In this document: in pieces, positions 45,000 through 55,300 of the stretch
How the letters are laid out: every line of letters starts with the position of its first letter
Numbering within the stretch: the stretch's first letter is position 1
DNA from: Deinococcus aquaedulcis
Lineage (GTDB): Bacteria > Deinococcota > Deinococci > Deinococcales > Deinococcaceae
NCBI RefSeq assembly: GCF_019693445.1
Contig: NZ_JAHRBL010000017.1
Coordinates: 1-64,000 of the forward strand
Direction of reading: 5' to 3'
Length of the DNA stretch: 64,000 nucleotides
Position numbers and translations under genes: made by a program
Notes under the pieces: model-generated
The model's database searches: none
What the model saw: the letters and a program-made list of their open reading frames with translations, nothing else
Told to the model about the DNA's origin: nothing

Positions 45000-46551
45000 G
45001 GGCCAGCAGCGCCTCCTGGGCCAGCGCCCGGTAGGCCTGCACCTGCGCGGCCTGCCACGCGCCGTCATGGCCCAGTTCTTCGGCCAGCAGTTCGGCCACG
45101 CGGGGGGCGGCCTCCAGGCTGGCGCGGGCGTCCAGCAGCAGGGCGCGCAGGCGGCGCGAGAGCACATCCTCCACCGTGCGGGCCTGTTCCATGCGCGCGG
45201 CCCAGCGCACCTGGGCTTCCACGTAGGGCAGGGCCGGGTGCAGTTTCACAGCGGCGCCGGGCAGGGCCTGCACCCGCGCGGCGTCGGTGCCGTACACGCG
45301 CCAGGGCCCCGGCAGAGGCTCCGGCGTGGCGCCGTGCAGCTGCAGGCCCCGGGTCAGGCTCAGGCGCGCGGGTAGGCGTGCCAGTGCGGCGGCGCGGCTG
45401 ACCGTGTCTTCGGCCATGTGGCGGTAGGTGGTCCACTTGCCGCCGGTCAGGGTCAGCAGTCCGCCCTCGCTGAGCTGCAGGGTGTGATCCCGCGAGAGGC
45501 TTTTGGTCTCGCCGCCGCCGGCCTTCACCAGCGGGCGCAGGCCCGCGAACACGCTCAGCACGTCGGCACGCGTAGGAGCCGGCGAGAGGTAGCGCGCGGC
45601 GGTCTCCAGGATGAACTCAATCTCTTCGGGCAGGGCGCGCGGTTCGGGGCTCACGCCGGGCACGGGCGTGTCGGTGGTGCCGATCACCACGCGGTCATGC
45701 CAGGGCACCGCAAACAGCACCCGGCCGTCGTCGGTGCGCGGCACCATCAGGGCGTGTTCGCCGGGCAGGAAGCGCCGGGGCACCACCACATGCACCCCCT
45801 GGCTGGGCGAGAGCAGCGCCGGGGCATCCGGGCGCTCCAGGCGCCGCACCTCGTCCACAAAGACCCCGGTGGCGTTCACCACCACCCGGGCGCGCACCTC
45901 GTGGGTCCCTCCGGTTTCCTCGTCACGAAAACGTGCGCCCACGACCTTGCCGCCCTCCTGCACCAGCCCCACCACGGGCGCGTGGTTCAGGGCCACGCCG
46001 CCAAAGTTCTCCAGGGTGCGCAGCAGGGTCACGGCCAGCCGGGCGTCGTCAAACTGGCCGTCGAAATACAGCACGCCGCCTTTCAGGTGGTTCTGGCGCA
46101 GGGTGGGAATGCCGCGCAGGGCCTCGCCCGTGCCCACCGGGCGGCTGGCGCGCAGGTTCAGACGCCCGGCCAGCAGGTCGTACAGCTTGAGGCCTATGCC
46201 ATAAAACGGCGTGGCCCACCACTGGTAGGCGGCAATCAGAAAGCCCAGGTCGTGCACCAGATGGGGCGCGTTGCGCTTCAGCAGGCCGCGCTCGTATAGG
46301 GCTTCGCGCACCAGGGCCACGTTGCCCTGGGCCAGATACCGCACCCCGCCGTGAACCAGCTTGGTGGAGCGGCTGCTGGTGCCCTGGGCGTAGTCGCGCG
46401 CTTCGAGCAGCAGCACCCGGTAACCGCGCGTGGCGGCGTCCAGCGCGGTTCCCAGCCCCGAGGCGCCCCCGCCGATCACCAGCAGGTCCCACACGTGTTC
46501 GTTCAGGGCCGCGTGGAGGCTCGCGCGGCGGGCATCGTTGCCCGGCGTCAT
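44989..46551 (-). CDS. glpD: Aerobic glycerol-3-phosphate dehydrogenase
   Basis: The 520-residue FAD enzyme oxidises sn-glycerol-3-phosphate to DHAP at the membrane, feeding the quinone pool. The N-terminal dinucleotide fold is [21 protein letters not shown], followed by [17 protein letters not shown] (FAD contact) and the C-terminal [18 protein letters not shown] 46551 overlaps the glpK stop by 4 bases (ATGA), so the two are coupled. The extension upstream of this ATG lies inside glpK and is not needed. Confidence 0.95.
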   Translation of the reverse strand: MTPGNDARRASLHAALNEHVWDLLVIGGGASGLGTALDAATRGYRVLLLEARDYAQGTSSRSTKLVHGGVRYLAQGNVALVREALYERGLLKRNAPHLVHDLGFLIAAYQWWATPFYGIGLKLYDLLAGRLNLRASRPVGTGEALRGIPTLRQNHLKGGVLYFDGQFDDARLAVTLLRTLENFGGVALNHAPVVGLVQEGGKVVGARFRDEETGGTHEVRARVVVNATGVFVDEVRRLERPDAPALLSPSQGVHVVVPRRFLPGEHALMVPRTDDGRVLFAVPWHDRVVIGTTDTPVPGVSPEPRALPEEIEFILETAARYLSPAPTRADVLSVFAGLRPLVKAGGGETKSLSRDHTLQLSEGGLLTLTGGKWTTYRHMAEDTVSRAAALARLPARLSLTRGLQLHGATPEPLPGPWRVYGTDAARVQALPGAAVKLHPALPYVEAQVRWAARMEQARTVEDVLSRRLRALLLDARASLEAAPRVAELLAEELGHDGAWQAAQVQAYRALAQEALLAPTP

Positions 46552-48050
46552 GCGCCCTCCTCCTCGGCCCAGGCGCGGCTGCGTTCCACGGCGCGGCGCC
46601 ACTGCCTCAGGCGGCGCTCGCGCTCATCGGCGGCCAGGGTGGGCTCGAAGGAGCGGTCCACCTGCCACAGCGTTTCCAGCTCGGCTTCACTCTGCCAGTA
46701 CCCCACCGCCAGCCCGGCCAGAAAGGCGGCGCCCAGCGCGGTGGTTTCGGTGACTTTCGGGCGGGTGACGGTCACGCCCAGCAGGTCGGCCTGCGCCTGC
46801 ATCAGCAGGTTGTTGCGGCTGGCCCCGCCGTCCACCCGCAGCTCTGAAAGGGTCACGCCGCTGTCGCGCTCCATGGCGCCCAGCAGGTCGGCGGCCTGGA
46901 ACGCCACGCTGTCCAGCGCCGCGCGGGCGAGGTGCGCGCGGGTGGCCCCGCGTGTGAGGCCCACCACGGTGCCCCGCGCGTAAGGGTCCCAGTACGGCGC
47001 GCCCAGGCCCACGAACGCGGGCACCAGATACACCCCGCCGCTGTCGGGCACGGCGGTTGCCAGGGCCTCAATCTCGGCGGCGTCGCGGATCAGGCCCAAG
47101 CCGTCGCGCAGCCACTGCACCACCGCGCCCGCCACGAACACCGAGCCCTCCAGCGCGTAGGTGCGCCCGTGCCCCCGGTCCCAGGCCACGGTGGTCAGCA
47201 GGCGGCTGGGGCTGTGCACCGCTTCAGGCCCGGTGTTCATCAGCATGAAACAACCGGTGCCATAGGTGTTCTTGGCCATGCCGGGCCGCAGGCACACTTG
47301 CCCGAAGGTGGCGGCCTGCTGGTCGCCGGCCATACCCGCAATCTTGACCCGCGCGCCCAGCAGGCCCGGCGCTGTTTCGCCGTACACCTCACTGCTGGGC
47401 CGCACCCCGGGCAGCAGGGCGCGCGGCACGCGCAGCAGCGCCAGCAACTCGTCGTCCCACTCGCCCGTGTGAATGTTCAGCAGCAGGGTGCGGCTGGCGT
47501 TCGAGACGTCTGTCAGGTGCGCCTCGCCGCCGGTCAGGCGGTAGAGCAGCCAGCTGTCCACCGTGCCGCAGGCCAGTTCGCCGCGTTCGGCCCGCGCGCG
47601 GGCGCCGGGCACATGGTCCAGCAGCCACGCCAGCTTGGTGCCGCTGAAGTAGGGGTCCAGCAGCAGGCCGGTTTTTTCGCGAATCAGGGCTTCGTGCCCG
47701 GCGGCGCGCAGGGCCTCGCACTCGGCGGCGGTGCGGCGGTCCTGCCACACGATGGCCGGGGCCAGGGGCTCGCCGCTGGCGCGGTCCCAGATCATCACCG
47801 TTTCACGCTGGTTGGTGATGCCAATGGCCGCCAGATCACCCGCGCGCAGCCCGGCGCCGGCCAGGGCTTCTTGCACCACGCCAATCTGGGTGCTCCAGAT
47901 TTCGCGCGGGTCGTGTTCTACCCAGCCGGGGCGCGGAAAGTGCTGGGTGAATTCCTTCTGGGCCGAGTGGCGAATCTGGCCCTGCCGGTCAAAGACGATG
48001 GCGCGGCTGCTGGTCGTGCCCTGATCCAGGGCAAGAACGAACTGGGTCAT
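46548..48050 (-). CDS. glpK: Glycerol kinase
   Basis: The 500-residue FGGY kinase makes glycerol-3-phosphate. [16 protein letters not shown] (phosphate 1), [17 protein letters not shown], the [18 protein letters not shown] segment and the ADP-binding [12 protein letters not shown] are all present. ATG 48050 has AGGAG 7-8 nt upstream. No glycerol facilitator gene is adjacent. The 5' leader carries a long inverted repeat, and a SorC-type regulator diverges upstream, so expression is probably substrate-controlled. Confidence 0.96.
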   Translation of the reverse strand: MTQFVLALDQGTTSSRAIVFDRQGQIRHSAQKEFTQHFPRPGWVEHDPREIWSTQIGVVQEALAGAGLRAGDLAAIGITNQRETVMIWDRASGEPLAPAIVWQDRRTAAECEALRAAGHEALIREKTGLLLDPYFSGTKLAWLLDHVPGARARAERGELACGTVDSWLLYRLTGGEAHLTDVSNASRTLLLNIHTGEWDDELLALLRVPRALLPGVRPSSEVYGETAPGLLGARVKIAGMAGDQQAATFGQVCLRPGMAKNTYGTGCFMLMNTGPEAVHSPSRLLTTVAWDRGHGRTYALEGSVFVAGAVVQWLRDGLGLIRDAAEIEALATAVPDSGGVYLVPAFVGLGAPYWDPYARGTVVGLTRGATRAHLARAALDSVAFQAADLLGAMERDSGVTLSELRVDGGASRNNLLMQAQADLLGVTVTRPKVTETTALGAAFLAGLAVGYWQSEAELETLWQVDRSFEPTLAADERERRLRQWRRAVERSRAWAEEEGA

Positions 48051-48081
48051 GCGGCTCCTGTGACAGTTCTGATACGGCTTC

Positions 48082-48225
48082 CGAAAAATTCCGTAACGCC
48101 TTACGGAATTTTTTCGACCGGAGGGAGAAGGAAAAAGGACGGATTTCCGGGAATTGGGCTGGAACAGCGCCGAAGGCGGGGAACATCCAGTTCTTTCCTG
48201 GATGTTACGGAAATGGACGGAATCC
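48082..48225 (-). repeat. Structured intergenic element upstream of glpK
   Basis: It contains a 15-bp inverted repeat CGAAAAATTCCGTAA (48082-48096) with TTACGGAATTTTTTCG (48101-48116, one bulged T), and a second hairpin AACATCCAG (48182-48190) with CTGGATGTT (48198-48206). GG-ACGGAA-type short repeats lie around it. On the glpK mRNA the first hairpin is followed by TTTTTCGG, an attenuator-like layout. The segment looks like a small dispersed repeat; part of it resembles bases near 55571-55600. Confidence 0.55.
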
Positions 48226-48292
48226 GTACGAAAGGCGGGGCGGACAGCACAGGGCCCGATCACACCACCCCCTGAACAGGATGTCAATGCGA

Positions 48293-48331
48293 GTGAACAT
48301 CTGTTCACCCGGGGGCCCGCTGCCGTATGCT
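48293..48331 (+). promoter_or_regulatory. Palindromic operator and leaderless promoter of the SorC-type regulator
   Basis: GTGAACA-TC-TGTTCAC (48293-48308) is a perfect 7-bp-arm palindrome placed where the -35 would be, 17 bp upstream of TATGCT (48326-48331). The -10 ends 7 nt before ATG 48339. A related half site, CTGAACAGGATGTC, lies at ~48272. Autoregulation by the regulator it precedes is the simplest reading. Confidence 0.6.
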
Positions 48332-48338
48332 GGCGGGC

Positions 48339-49316
48339 ATGAGCGACGCGCACGATGTTCAGGCGGTGCGGGTGGCGCGGCTGTACTACCACCAGGGCCT
48401 GACCACTGGGGCCATTGCCCAGGAACTGGGGCTGTCGCGGCCCAAGGTCAGCCGCCTGCTGTCGCACGCGCGGCGCCGTGGATTGGTGGAAATCCGCATT
48501 CACGACCCCCAGGGCGCCCCGCAGGCCCTGGAGGCGCAACTGCGGGCCTACTACCCCTTTCTGAGCCCGCAGGTGGTGCCGGTGCCGCCCCAGAGCCCGG
48601 AGGCCGTGTGGCTGGAGCGGGTGGCGGTGGCCGCCGCGCGGGCGCTGAGCGATACCCTGCGCCCCGGGCAGGTGCTGGGGCTGGCCTGGGGCACCACCGT
48701 GAGCGCCGTGTCGCGCGCCCTGACCCCACGCCCCGTGCCAGAGCTGCAGATCGTGCAGCTGAACGGCAGTGCCAGCGCCCTGGATTTTCACGACGGCTTA
48801 GTGACCGACACCATGACCCGCTTTGCCCGCGCGTTCGGCGCGCGCACGTGGTTGTTTCCGGTGCCCACCTTTTTCGACGACCCCGCCACCCGGGCCGCCA
48901 TGTGGCGTGAGCGCAGCGTGCGGCATGTGCTGGCGCTGCAGGAGCGTGCGGACGTGCTGCTGTACTCGGTGGGCTCGCCGGGCGCACAGGTGCCCAGCCA
49001 TGTCTACGCCGCCGGCGCCCTGACCGACACTGACCGCCGCGAGATGCAGGCGCAGGAGGTGGCGGGCGACATCGCCACCGTCTTTTTCCGCGCGGATGGC
49101 ACCTCGGCCGGGCTGCCCATCAACGCGCGCAGCAGTGGCCCGGACCTTGCCCTGATTCGCCGCGCGCCCCAGAGTCTGTGCGTGGTGAGCGGCCTGGGCA
49201 AGGTGGACGCCCTGCGCGCCGCCCTGGCCGGCGGGCTGCTGCGCACCCTGATCGTGGACGACCAGACCGCCCAGGCCCTGCTTCAGGAGTCAGGGGCGCG
49301 AATGAAGGAATTCTGA
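48339..49316 (+). CDS. SorC/DeoR-type sugar-responsive transcriptional regulator
   Basis: The 325-residue regulator has an N-terminal helix-turn-helix ([43 protein letters not shown]). A SorC sugar-phosphate-binding domain follows with [21 protein letters not shown] and LLYSVGSPG. It is transcribed away from glpK, and a palindrome lies at its own promoter. Control of glycerol genes is inferred from position; another sugar phosphate could be the ligand. ATG 48339 is chosen over ATG 48327 because the latter lies inside the -10 TATGCT. Confidence 0.88.
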   Translation: MSDAHDVQAVRVARLYYHQGLTTGAIAQELGLSRPKVSRLLSHARRRGLVEIRIHDPQGAPQALEAQLRAYYPFLSPQVVPVPPQSPEAVWLERVAVAAARALSDTLRPGQVLGLAWGTTVSAVSRALTPRPVPELQIVQLNGSASALDFHDGLVTDTMTRFARAFGARTWLFPVPTFFDDPATRAAMWRERSVRHVLALQERADVLLYSVGSPGAQVPSHVYAAGALTDTDRREMQAQEVAGDIATVFFRADGTSAGLPINARSSGPDLALIRRAPQSLCVVSGLGKVDALRAALAGGLLRTLIVDDQTAQALLQESGARMKEF

Positions 49317-49343
49317 CAGACGACTGAATCTACAGTGAAGCCC

Positions 49344-50471
49344 ATGACGGGCCCTGCCGCAGACGATCACTTCACCCCGGCGGGCGAGCGCGCCGCCCAG
49401 GACATGCTGCGCCTGACCGAACTGGTGCTGGCCGCCCAGACCCTGGCGGCGGGCGTGACCCCCACCCTGGAAAAACTGGTGCGGGACACGGCGGCGCAGG
49501 GGTCGGCCTATTTTCAGCTGGAAAGCCGCGACCTGTCGTACCGGGTGCGCGCCGCCACGGGCGAGATGCCCGCCACGCCCGGGATGCAGGCCATTGCCGC
49601 CCACGGCCTGCCCGCCGAGACGCCTTTGTTGCAGGCTCTGGCCACCACCCGCCAGCCTCTGTTTTTCGACGACACCCGGAGCCGCCATGAGACGGCGGGC
49701 TTCCCCGAACTGGGGGTCGCCAGCGTGGCCGCTGCGCCCGTGCGGGCCAGCGACGGCCGCCTGCTGGGCGCTTTTCTGATGCACACCCTGGGCCCGCACT
49801 GCTGGCAGCCGGCCGAAGTGGCGCTGTTTACCCTGGTGTCCGGTACGGTGGCGGCGCTCTCCGGGCGGCTGGCGGCCGAGGAGGATGCCCGCCAGGCCCG
49901 CGAAGCCGCGCTGCGCGCCCTGGGCCTGATGCTGGAGGCGCGCGACGGCGAAACCCACGGCCACACCGACCGGGTGACCCGGCTGGCCCTGCGCGCCGGA
50001 CAGGTGCTGGGCTGGGACCCGGACCACCTGGAGGCGCTGCGCTGGGGGGCCTATCTGCACGACATTGGCAAGATCGCCATTCCCGACGCAGTGCTGCTGA
50101 AGCCTGGCCGCCTGACCGAAGAGGAATGGATCACCATGCGCTCGCACGTGGAGGCCGGCGAACGCTTTGCCCGCGCCCTGGCCTTTCTGCCCCCGCTGGC
50201 CCTGAACGTGATTCAGGACCACCACGAGCACTGGAGCGGGCGCGGCTATCCTGCCGGCAAGCAGGCCGAGGGCATCAGCGTGGAGGGGCGCCTGTTTGCC
50301 CTGTGCGACGTGTACGACGCCCTGACCAGCGAGCGCCCGTACAAGCGCGCCTGGACCCACGAAGCCGCCGTGGCCGAGCTGCGTGCCCAGGCCGGGCAGC
50401 AATTCGATCCCCAGCTCGTGGAAGTGGTGATTCAGGCCGCCGAGGAGCGGGGCGATTCCCTGCTGGCATGA
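49344..50471 (+). CDS. GAF-HD-GYP cyclic-di-GMP phosphodiesterase-like protein
   Basis: The 375-residue protein has a GAF-like sensor at ~25-185 (TLEKLVRDTAAQGSAYFQLE, LFFDDTRSRHE) and an HD-GYP domain after it. The metal pair HD is 239-240 (YLHDIGK) and the signature GYP is 301-303, preceded by VIQDHHEHWSGRG, so it should be an active phosphodiesterase. There is no membrane segment. TACAGT (49331-49336) ends 7 nt before the ATG, predicting a leaderless message separate from the SorC gene. Confidence 0.92.
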   Translation: MTGPAADDHFTPAGERAAQDMLRLTELVLAAQTLAAGVTPTLEKLVRDTAAQGSAYFQLESRDLSYRVRAATGEMPATPGMQAIAAHGLPAETPLLQALATTRQPLFFDDTRSRHETAGFPELGVASVAAAPVRASDGRLLGAFLMHTLGPHCWQPAEVALFTLVSGTVAALSGRLAAEEDARQAREAALRALGLMLEARDGETHGHTDRVTRLALRAGQVLGWDPDHLEALRWGAYLHDIGKIAIPDAVLLKPGRLTEEEWITMRSHVEAGERFARALAFLPPLALNVIQDHHEHWSGRGYPAGKQAEGISVEGRLFALCDVYDALTSERPYKRAWTHEAAVAELRAQAGQQFDPQLVEVVIQAAEERGDSLLA

Positions 50472-50577
50472 GGCTGGGGCGGGTTGAAGAAGCGCAGCAC
50501 GAAGGGGCGCTGACGTGGCCTGCTGGTGGGGGTCGGATAAGGGCGCCCTTGAACGATCCTGGCGCCGTCAGCTCTGG
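50472..50577 (+). other. Spacer before dispersed repeat copy B
   Basis: A gap after the HD-GYP gene that leads into the repeat. No gene is visible. Confidence 0.4.
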
Positions 50578-50722
50578 CGGCCTCACAGCGGTCTTCCGTT
50601 CCGCCCAGGGGAGGAACGCGCTCCCTCAACGCCACGCCAACCGCTCTCTGTCGCGGTCACTCGCGCCGCTCGCCCCCTTTGACCTGAAGGTGAACCCTTC
50701 AGATCAGAGGGTTGCCGCCCTC
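50578..50722 (+). repeat. Dispersed intergenic repeat, copy B
   Basis: It aligns with 13207-13378 (copy A): shared CACAGCGGTCTTCCGTTCCG, GGGGAGGA, CCAACCGCT-TCTG, GGTCACTCGC and GACCTGAAGGTGAA. It lacks the ~24-nt CAGCTTGGC segment of copy A. The terminal hairpin here is TGACCTGAAGG with CCTTCAGATCA (about 50680-50706), with one mismatch. Both copies sit between genes and end in the same stem-loop. Confidence 0.75.
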
Positions 50723-50860
50723 ACGCGTTAAAAGTGCTGAGGGTTCAGGCCTGGGGCGATTTTAGGTTCAGGTCGTGGCGCCCGACACATCCATTCCTGC
50801 CTGATGCCCGAGACCACCGCCGATCTCCATGCCTGCAGCGGATTTCGGCCTCTTCTCCCC

Positions 50861-51748
50861 TCAGCCCAGGTGCCGCTCAGCGTAGCGGGCTGCGGCCTGG
50901 GCGTGGTCTCGCTGCTGCACCGACACGCCGGGCAGCGCGCGCCCCAAGGCGGCGGTGAACAGCGGGGAGATGCGCAGCGCCCCCCCCGTGGCGGTGACGG
51001 GCAGCGGCGCCGTGCGGGCCTGCACCCGCCGCGCCAGTGCAGCCAGGGCCTGCGCCGCGTCCTGCAAGAGGGCCTGGGCCACGGGGTCCCCGGCGTCGGC
51101 GGCGCGGCCCACGGCAGGCGCCAGACGCGCCACTGCACCCGCCCCCGGCCCCGCGTAGGCAAAGGCCCGCAGCGTGTCCCAGTCCAGGCCGCCCGTCACC
51201 GCCGCGACTTCCCGGGCCAGCGGCGAATCGGGAACCTCGCCCGTGTCCAGCTGGTCCGTGAGGGCCCGCAGCGCCGCGCGCCCCAGGCTGAAGCCGGCGC
51301 CGTCGTCGCCAATCAGAAAGCCCCGGCCCCCCGCGCGCACAATCTGGCCGTCCCGTGTGACGTGGTAGGCCACGCTGCCGGTGCCCGCGTACAGCAGCAC
51401 CCCTGCCCCCGGCGCGAGGTGCGCGCGGTAGGCGAGGTCCAGGTCGCTCTCCACACTTAGGGCGTGGCGCCCCACCCCCAGGGCCTGCGCCAGCGTATCG
51501 GCCACGGCTTCGGCGGCGGCGGTGCCCCGGCTTAAGCCAGGAAGCCCCGCGTGCACCGCGCTGGGCTGGCCGGGCAGGGCGCCCTGCAGGGCCTGCAGGC
51601 TGGCCGGGCCCTGGGGGGTGTGCAGCAAAGGCGCTGTCAGCGGCGGCGCCTGCCCGGCCGCCACGGGCACCCCCGCGCGGCACAGGGCCCATTTTGTGGC
51701 GCTGCCCCCAGCGTCCAGGCCCAGGGTCAGGGTCAAACGGGCCACCAT
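50861..51748 (-). CDS. BadF/BcrA-type kinase, probable N-acetylglucosamine/muramate kinase
   Basis: The 295-residue ASKHA-fold kinase has LTLGLDAGGSATKWALC (phosphate 1), VLLYAGTGSVAYHV (phosphate 2), GGRGFLIGDDGAGFSLGRAAL and PVTATGGALRISPLF (adenosine part). This arrangement matches the BadF/BadG family that includes GlcNAc and MurNAc kinases. In a replicon with murQ and anmK, an amino-sugar substrate is plausible, but this is inference. ATG 51748 starts the conserved part; the longer upstream frame is low-complexity. Confidence 0.82.
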   Translation of the reverse strand: MVARLTLTLGLDAGGSATKWALCRAGVPVAAGQAPPLTAPLLHTPQGPASLQALQGALPGQPSAVHAGLPGLSRGTAAAEAVADTLAQALGVGRHALSVESDLDLAYRAHLAPGAGVLLYAGTGSVAYHVTRDGQIVRAGGRGFLIGDDGAGFSLGRAALRALTDQLDTGEVPDSPLAREVAAVTGGLDWDTLRAFAYAGPGAGAVARLAPAVGRAADAGDPVAQALLQDAAQALAALARRVQARTAPLPVTATGGALRISPLFTAALGRALPGVSVQQRDHAQAAARYAERHLG

Positions 51749-52391
51749 CTGCCAGCAGTCATGCGCCCATTCTGACAGCGGCGGCGCCCGGAAGACGGGC
51801 AAGGGTCGGCACCACCCGGCTGAGAGGAGCGATGCGGCACGCTGACTCTCCTGGCCGGGGGAAGTGGTTGAAGGAAAAAAGGGGCGGTTATGGGTGTTGC
51901 GGGTGGGCAACCTGGGAGGTGGCCTGGGCTGCATCTGCCGCTGGGCAGGCCTGGAGGCAGAACCTCAAGCCCCTTCAATGCCATTGGGACGGATGAGGTG
52001 GGTGTCCGGCACGGACAGCGGCGCTGGCGGCATTGAAGGGCTCTCGTTCGGCCCCTGGGTCGAACGGGCCGCCCTGAGGCCAACAGTCTGCGCACAAGTC
52101 GGCGGGCTGGGGGGCCTGAAGGGGTTGCCTCTGGGCCGCAAGGTGGACTGCACGGCCTGATCACGGCCTGATCACGGCGCCTGTGGATGCTGTGAGGTGC
52201 ATCCACAGAGGCACCCCACCGACAGGCCGCTGCCCCAGATCCGCAGCGCGCGCTGTCCGCCGATGCCCCCGGGTGTGGCCGAAGTCCGCTTTCTGTCCTC
52301 TTGCGGCTCTTTTCCCTGGTTCCGGCGTCCGTGTCGCCCTGCTCTGCGCCGCTTCTGGCGGCCCGTTCCCCTTTCCACCGGAGGTATTGAG
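51749..52391 (+). other. 643-base upstream region of the tyrosinase-vWA gene with inverted repeats
   Basis: No gene is supported. CCCTTCAATGCC (51971-51982) and GGCATTGAAGGG (52029-52040) form a 12-bp inverted repeat 46 nt apart. A tandem CGGCCTGATCA lies at about 52153-52174. A hairpin TGTGGATGC (52182-52190) / GCATCCACA (52199-52207) follows. A GGAGG site at 52380-52384 serves ATG 52392. Confidence 0.6.
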
Positions 52392-55300
52392 ATGTCCCTG
52401 CGCCGCTCCCTTTTCTCCCACACTGGTGCCCGCGTGGCCTGCCTGGGTGCCGCCCTGTTGCTGGGCCAGGATGCCGCCGCCGACGCGGTGGAATCCGCCA
52501 CGCTGGCCGCTTACTTGGGCCAGCCGGTGCCCTCTCTGGGCGGCCTGCTGGAGCCCATTCCCACCTGGGGTTGTGGGGGCCCCACCCCACCGCTGAGCAT
52601 CCTGTCCATTCATTTCAACTGGCACTGCACCTTCGACGCCACCATCAACCCTGGCCTGGGCAGCTTTCCCAACGATGGGAACCGCTTTTTTGGCTTTCAC
52701 CGGCAGTTCCTGTACGCCTACAACATGTACCGGCAGTCGCAGGGGCGCCCCTTCATTCAAACCTGGATGCCGTCGGCCGGGGCCAGCATGCCGCTGGGTC
52801 ACGCGGCGCGCCCGGATCTGGCTGCCTGCACCAACTGCACCCCGTTGCCCGCCAACTTCCGGCTGCCGGCAGCGGGCGGCACCCTGAATCCGGCCACCAC
52901 CACGCTGGAGGACTACGGCAGTTCGCTGGTGCCGTGGCACAACAACACGCACGTGGCGATGGCGCAGGCGGGGGGAAACCCGGGCAACACCTGCTTCGAC
53001 TCCACCAGTCCGCTGCACTTCCGCGACATCATGTGCGTTACCACCGCGCCGCGCGACCCCATGTTCTTCCGCTTTCACAACTTCGTGAACGACCTGCAGG
53101 ACGAACTGCTGACTTTTCAGGACACTGACGTGATGATCGTGTTCGACAAGTCGGGCAGCATGACCCTGCCCAACGGCACGGGCAGCGACAACCGCCTGAA
53201 CAGCGCCAAGAACGCCGCCCGCCTGTTTGCCGACCTGCTGCGCGACAGTTCCAACCACCGCGTGGGCCTGGTCAGTTTTTCCAGCGCCGCTGCCGCCAGC
53301 CCGGAACTGCCCCTGACCATCGCCAGCAGCGCCCCGGCCGCCATGAACACAGCCCTGACCAGCGTGAATGCGGGCGGCGCCACCAGCATCGGCGGCGGCC
53401 TGCGCGCGGGCGTGACGGCCCTGAACGCCAGCAGCAACCCGAATAAGGCCATCTTGCTGCTGACCGACGGCGTGGAAAACACCGCCCCCATGATTGCGGA
53501 GGTGCAGGGCCGGGCCCCAAATCAGCTGCGCGACACGCACCTGTGCGCCGTGGGGTTTGGCACCCCCGGCAGCCTGGACGGCCCGAAACTGCGCGACCTC
53601 GCCGAGCGGCAGGGCGGCGCTTACAGGGCCGACGCCGATCCGCTGACCCTAAACAAGTATTTCGTGGAGTGCTTCGCGGATATCTTCGACACCTTCGTGG
53701 GTAAGGACCCCATTGGGGTGCTGCGGGCCGGTGCCCACGCCAGCGCGCCCACCGTGCATGTGGCCAGCAGCGACACCGAAGTGGTGTTCGTGCTGTCCTG
53801 GGAACAAAACCTGCCCAAGGGGACATTGCGCTTGGCTGTGACCACGCCTACAGGTGCGCCGCTGAACCTGAATGACGCCAACGTGGAAAGCCGCTTTGGG
53901 GCCACCTACCACATCGTGCGCGTGAAACTGCCTTACGGCACGCAGCGCGATGGCCGCTGGACCGCCCGCGCGGTGCGGCCTTTGCGCTCGTTCCTGAATG
54001 GCTTTGCGCCCGGGGCCTTCAAAACCCCGGCCATTGGCACGGCCATCGTGGGACAGCAACTCGCACAGCTGTGTGAACCCGGCGCCTGCAACCGCGTGCT
54101 GTACTACGAGGATTTCACCTTTAGCCCCATGCACGGTGCCAACGACGGTGCATATTACCAGGCTCTGCTGGCCGCAAAACTGGGGCGGCACCTGGGCACG
54201 GTCGAGCGTGTCTCGGACCCCAAACGCTTTGCGGCGGCCCTGGCCGAAGGGCGCTACGACCTGATCGTGAGCAGCACCAGCACCGCCGAGGGGCGCCAGC
54301 CGTACGACGATGTGCTTGCCAAGCTGGCCTGCGCTGAGCGGGGCCCCAAGCTGATCGTGACCGACCTGCGCAAGGAGGGCAATGAAAGCCTGCTGCGCTG
54401 CCTGGGCGCCCAGGCCACCGGCGAGCGCGACTTTGACGTGATCAGGGGCGACGGTCAGGTGCTCACCGGCAGCGCGGGCCTGAGCATGCCGGGCCACGCC
54501 GGCATGGGGGGCGCTCACCACCACGGCGCCTTCAGTGCGGCGTATAAGCCCACTGGCGCCGCTGGGACCAGTGTGGCCGCCCGGTCCCCGGGAAGTGGCG
54601 CGGCCATTCTGGCGCGGACGGTCACCTCACCCAATGTCCCCGTCACCGACCAGCGCTTCTTTATCGAGTCGCTCGCCAGCGGCAGCGCCCGCGTGCGGCC
54701 CCACACCTATATCAGCCCCAATTACACCGGAGAGCGGCTGCACCCCACCTTCCACATCCCCGAGATCTACATTCCAGTGGGCGGCTTCGATAAGGTCACG
54801 GCCAGGGTGGAGGTCACGCGGCCCCTGCAGAGCCAGAGCGCGGTGCTGGCCCGCACCGGCAACCAGGAGGTCAGCAAACGCGAGGGCGACACCCTGAACG
54901 TGCGCCAGACGGCCGACCTGCGCGCCAACCCCAAACAGAGCAGCGGCTTTCTGAAGACCGAAACCCTGACCTTCCCCCTGAATGACGACGGCAAGGACGG
55001 CGACACCAGCGCGGGCGACCGTTACTGGGAGGTGGCCCTGCCGCCCGAAGTCAGCCGGTTTGACGGCGAATACACCCTGCATGCCTACTTCACCATCTGC
55101 CAGGGCACGCTGTGCTTCGAGCGCGAGGCCCAGCACACCGTGGTCGTGGACGCCAAGCCCGATCCCAGGGCCAGCAAGGTGGAGCGGGTGCAAACGCCCA
55201 ACACGGCGCCCGGCCTCGCCACGGTGCGCTACACCCCGCTGAATGCCGAGGGGCTTCCCCTGGGCCCGGACCGCCAGTCCCTGCTGCGCTTTGAAGGCAG

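Noticed and set aside
52182..52207. Pair of inverted DnaA boxes upstream of the tyrosinase-vWA gene
   Set aside because: GCATCCACA matches the DnaA box at only seven of nine positions, and the replicon already has an iteron origin at 21.6-22.3 kb.
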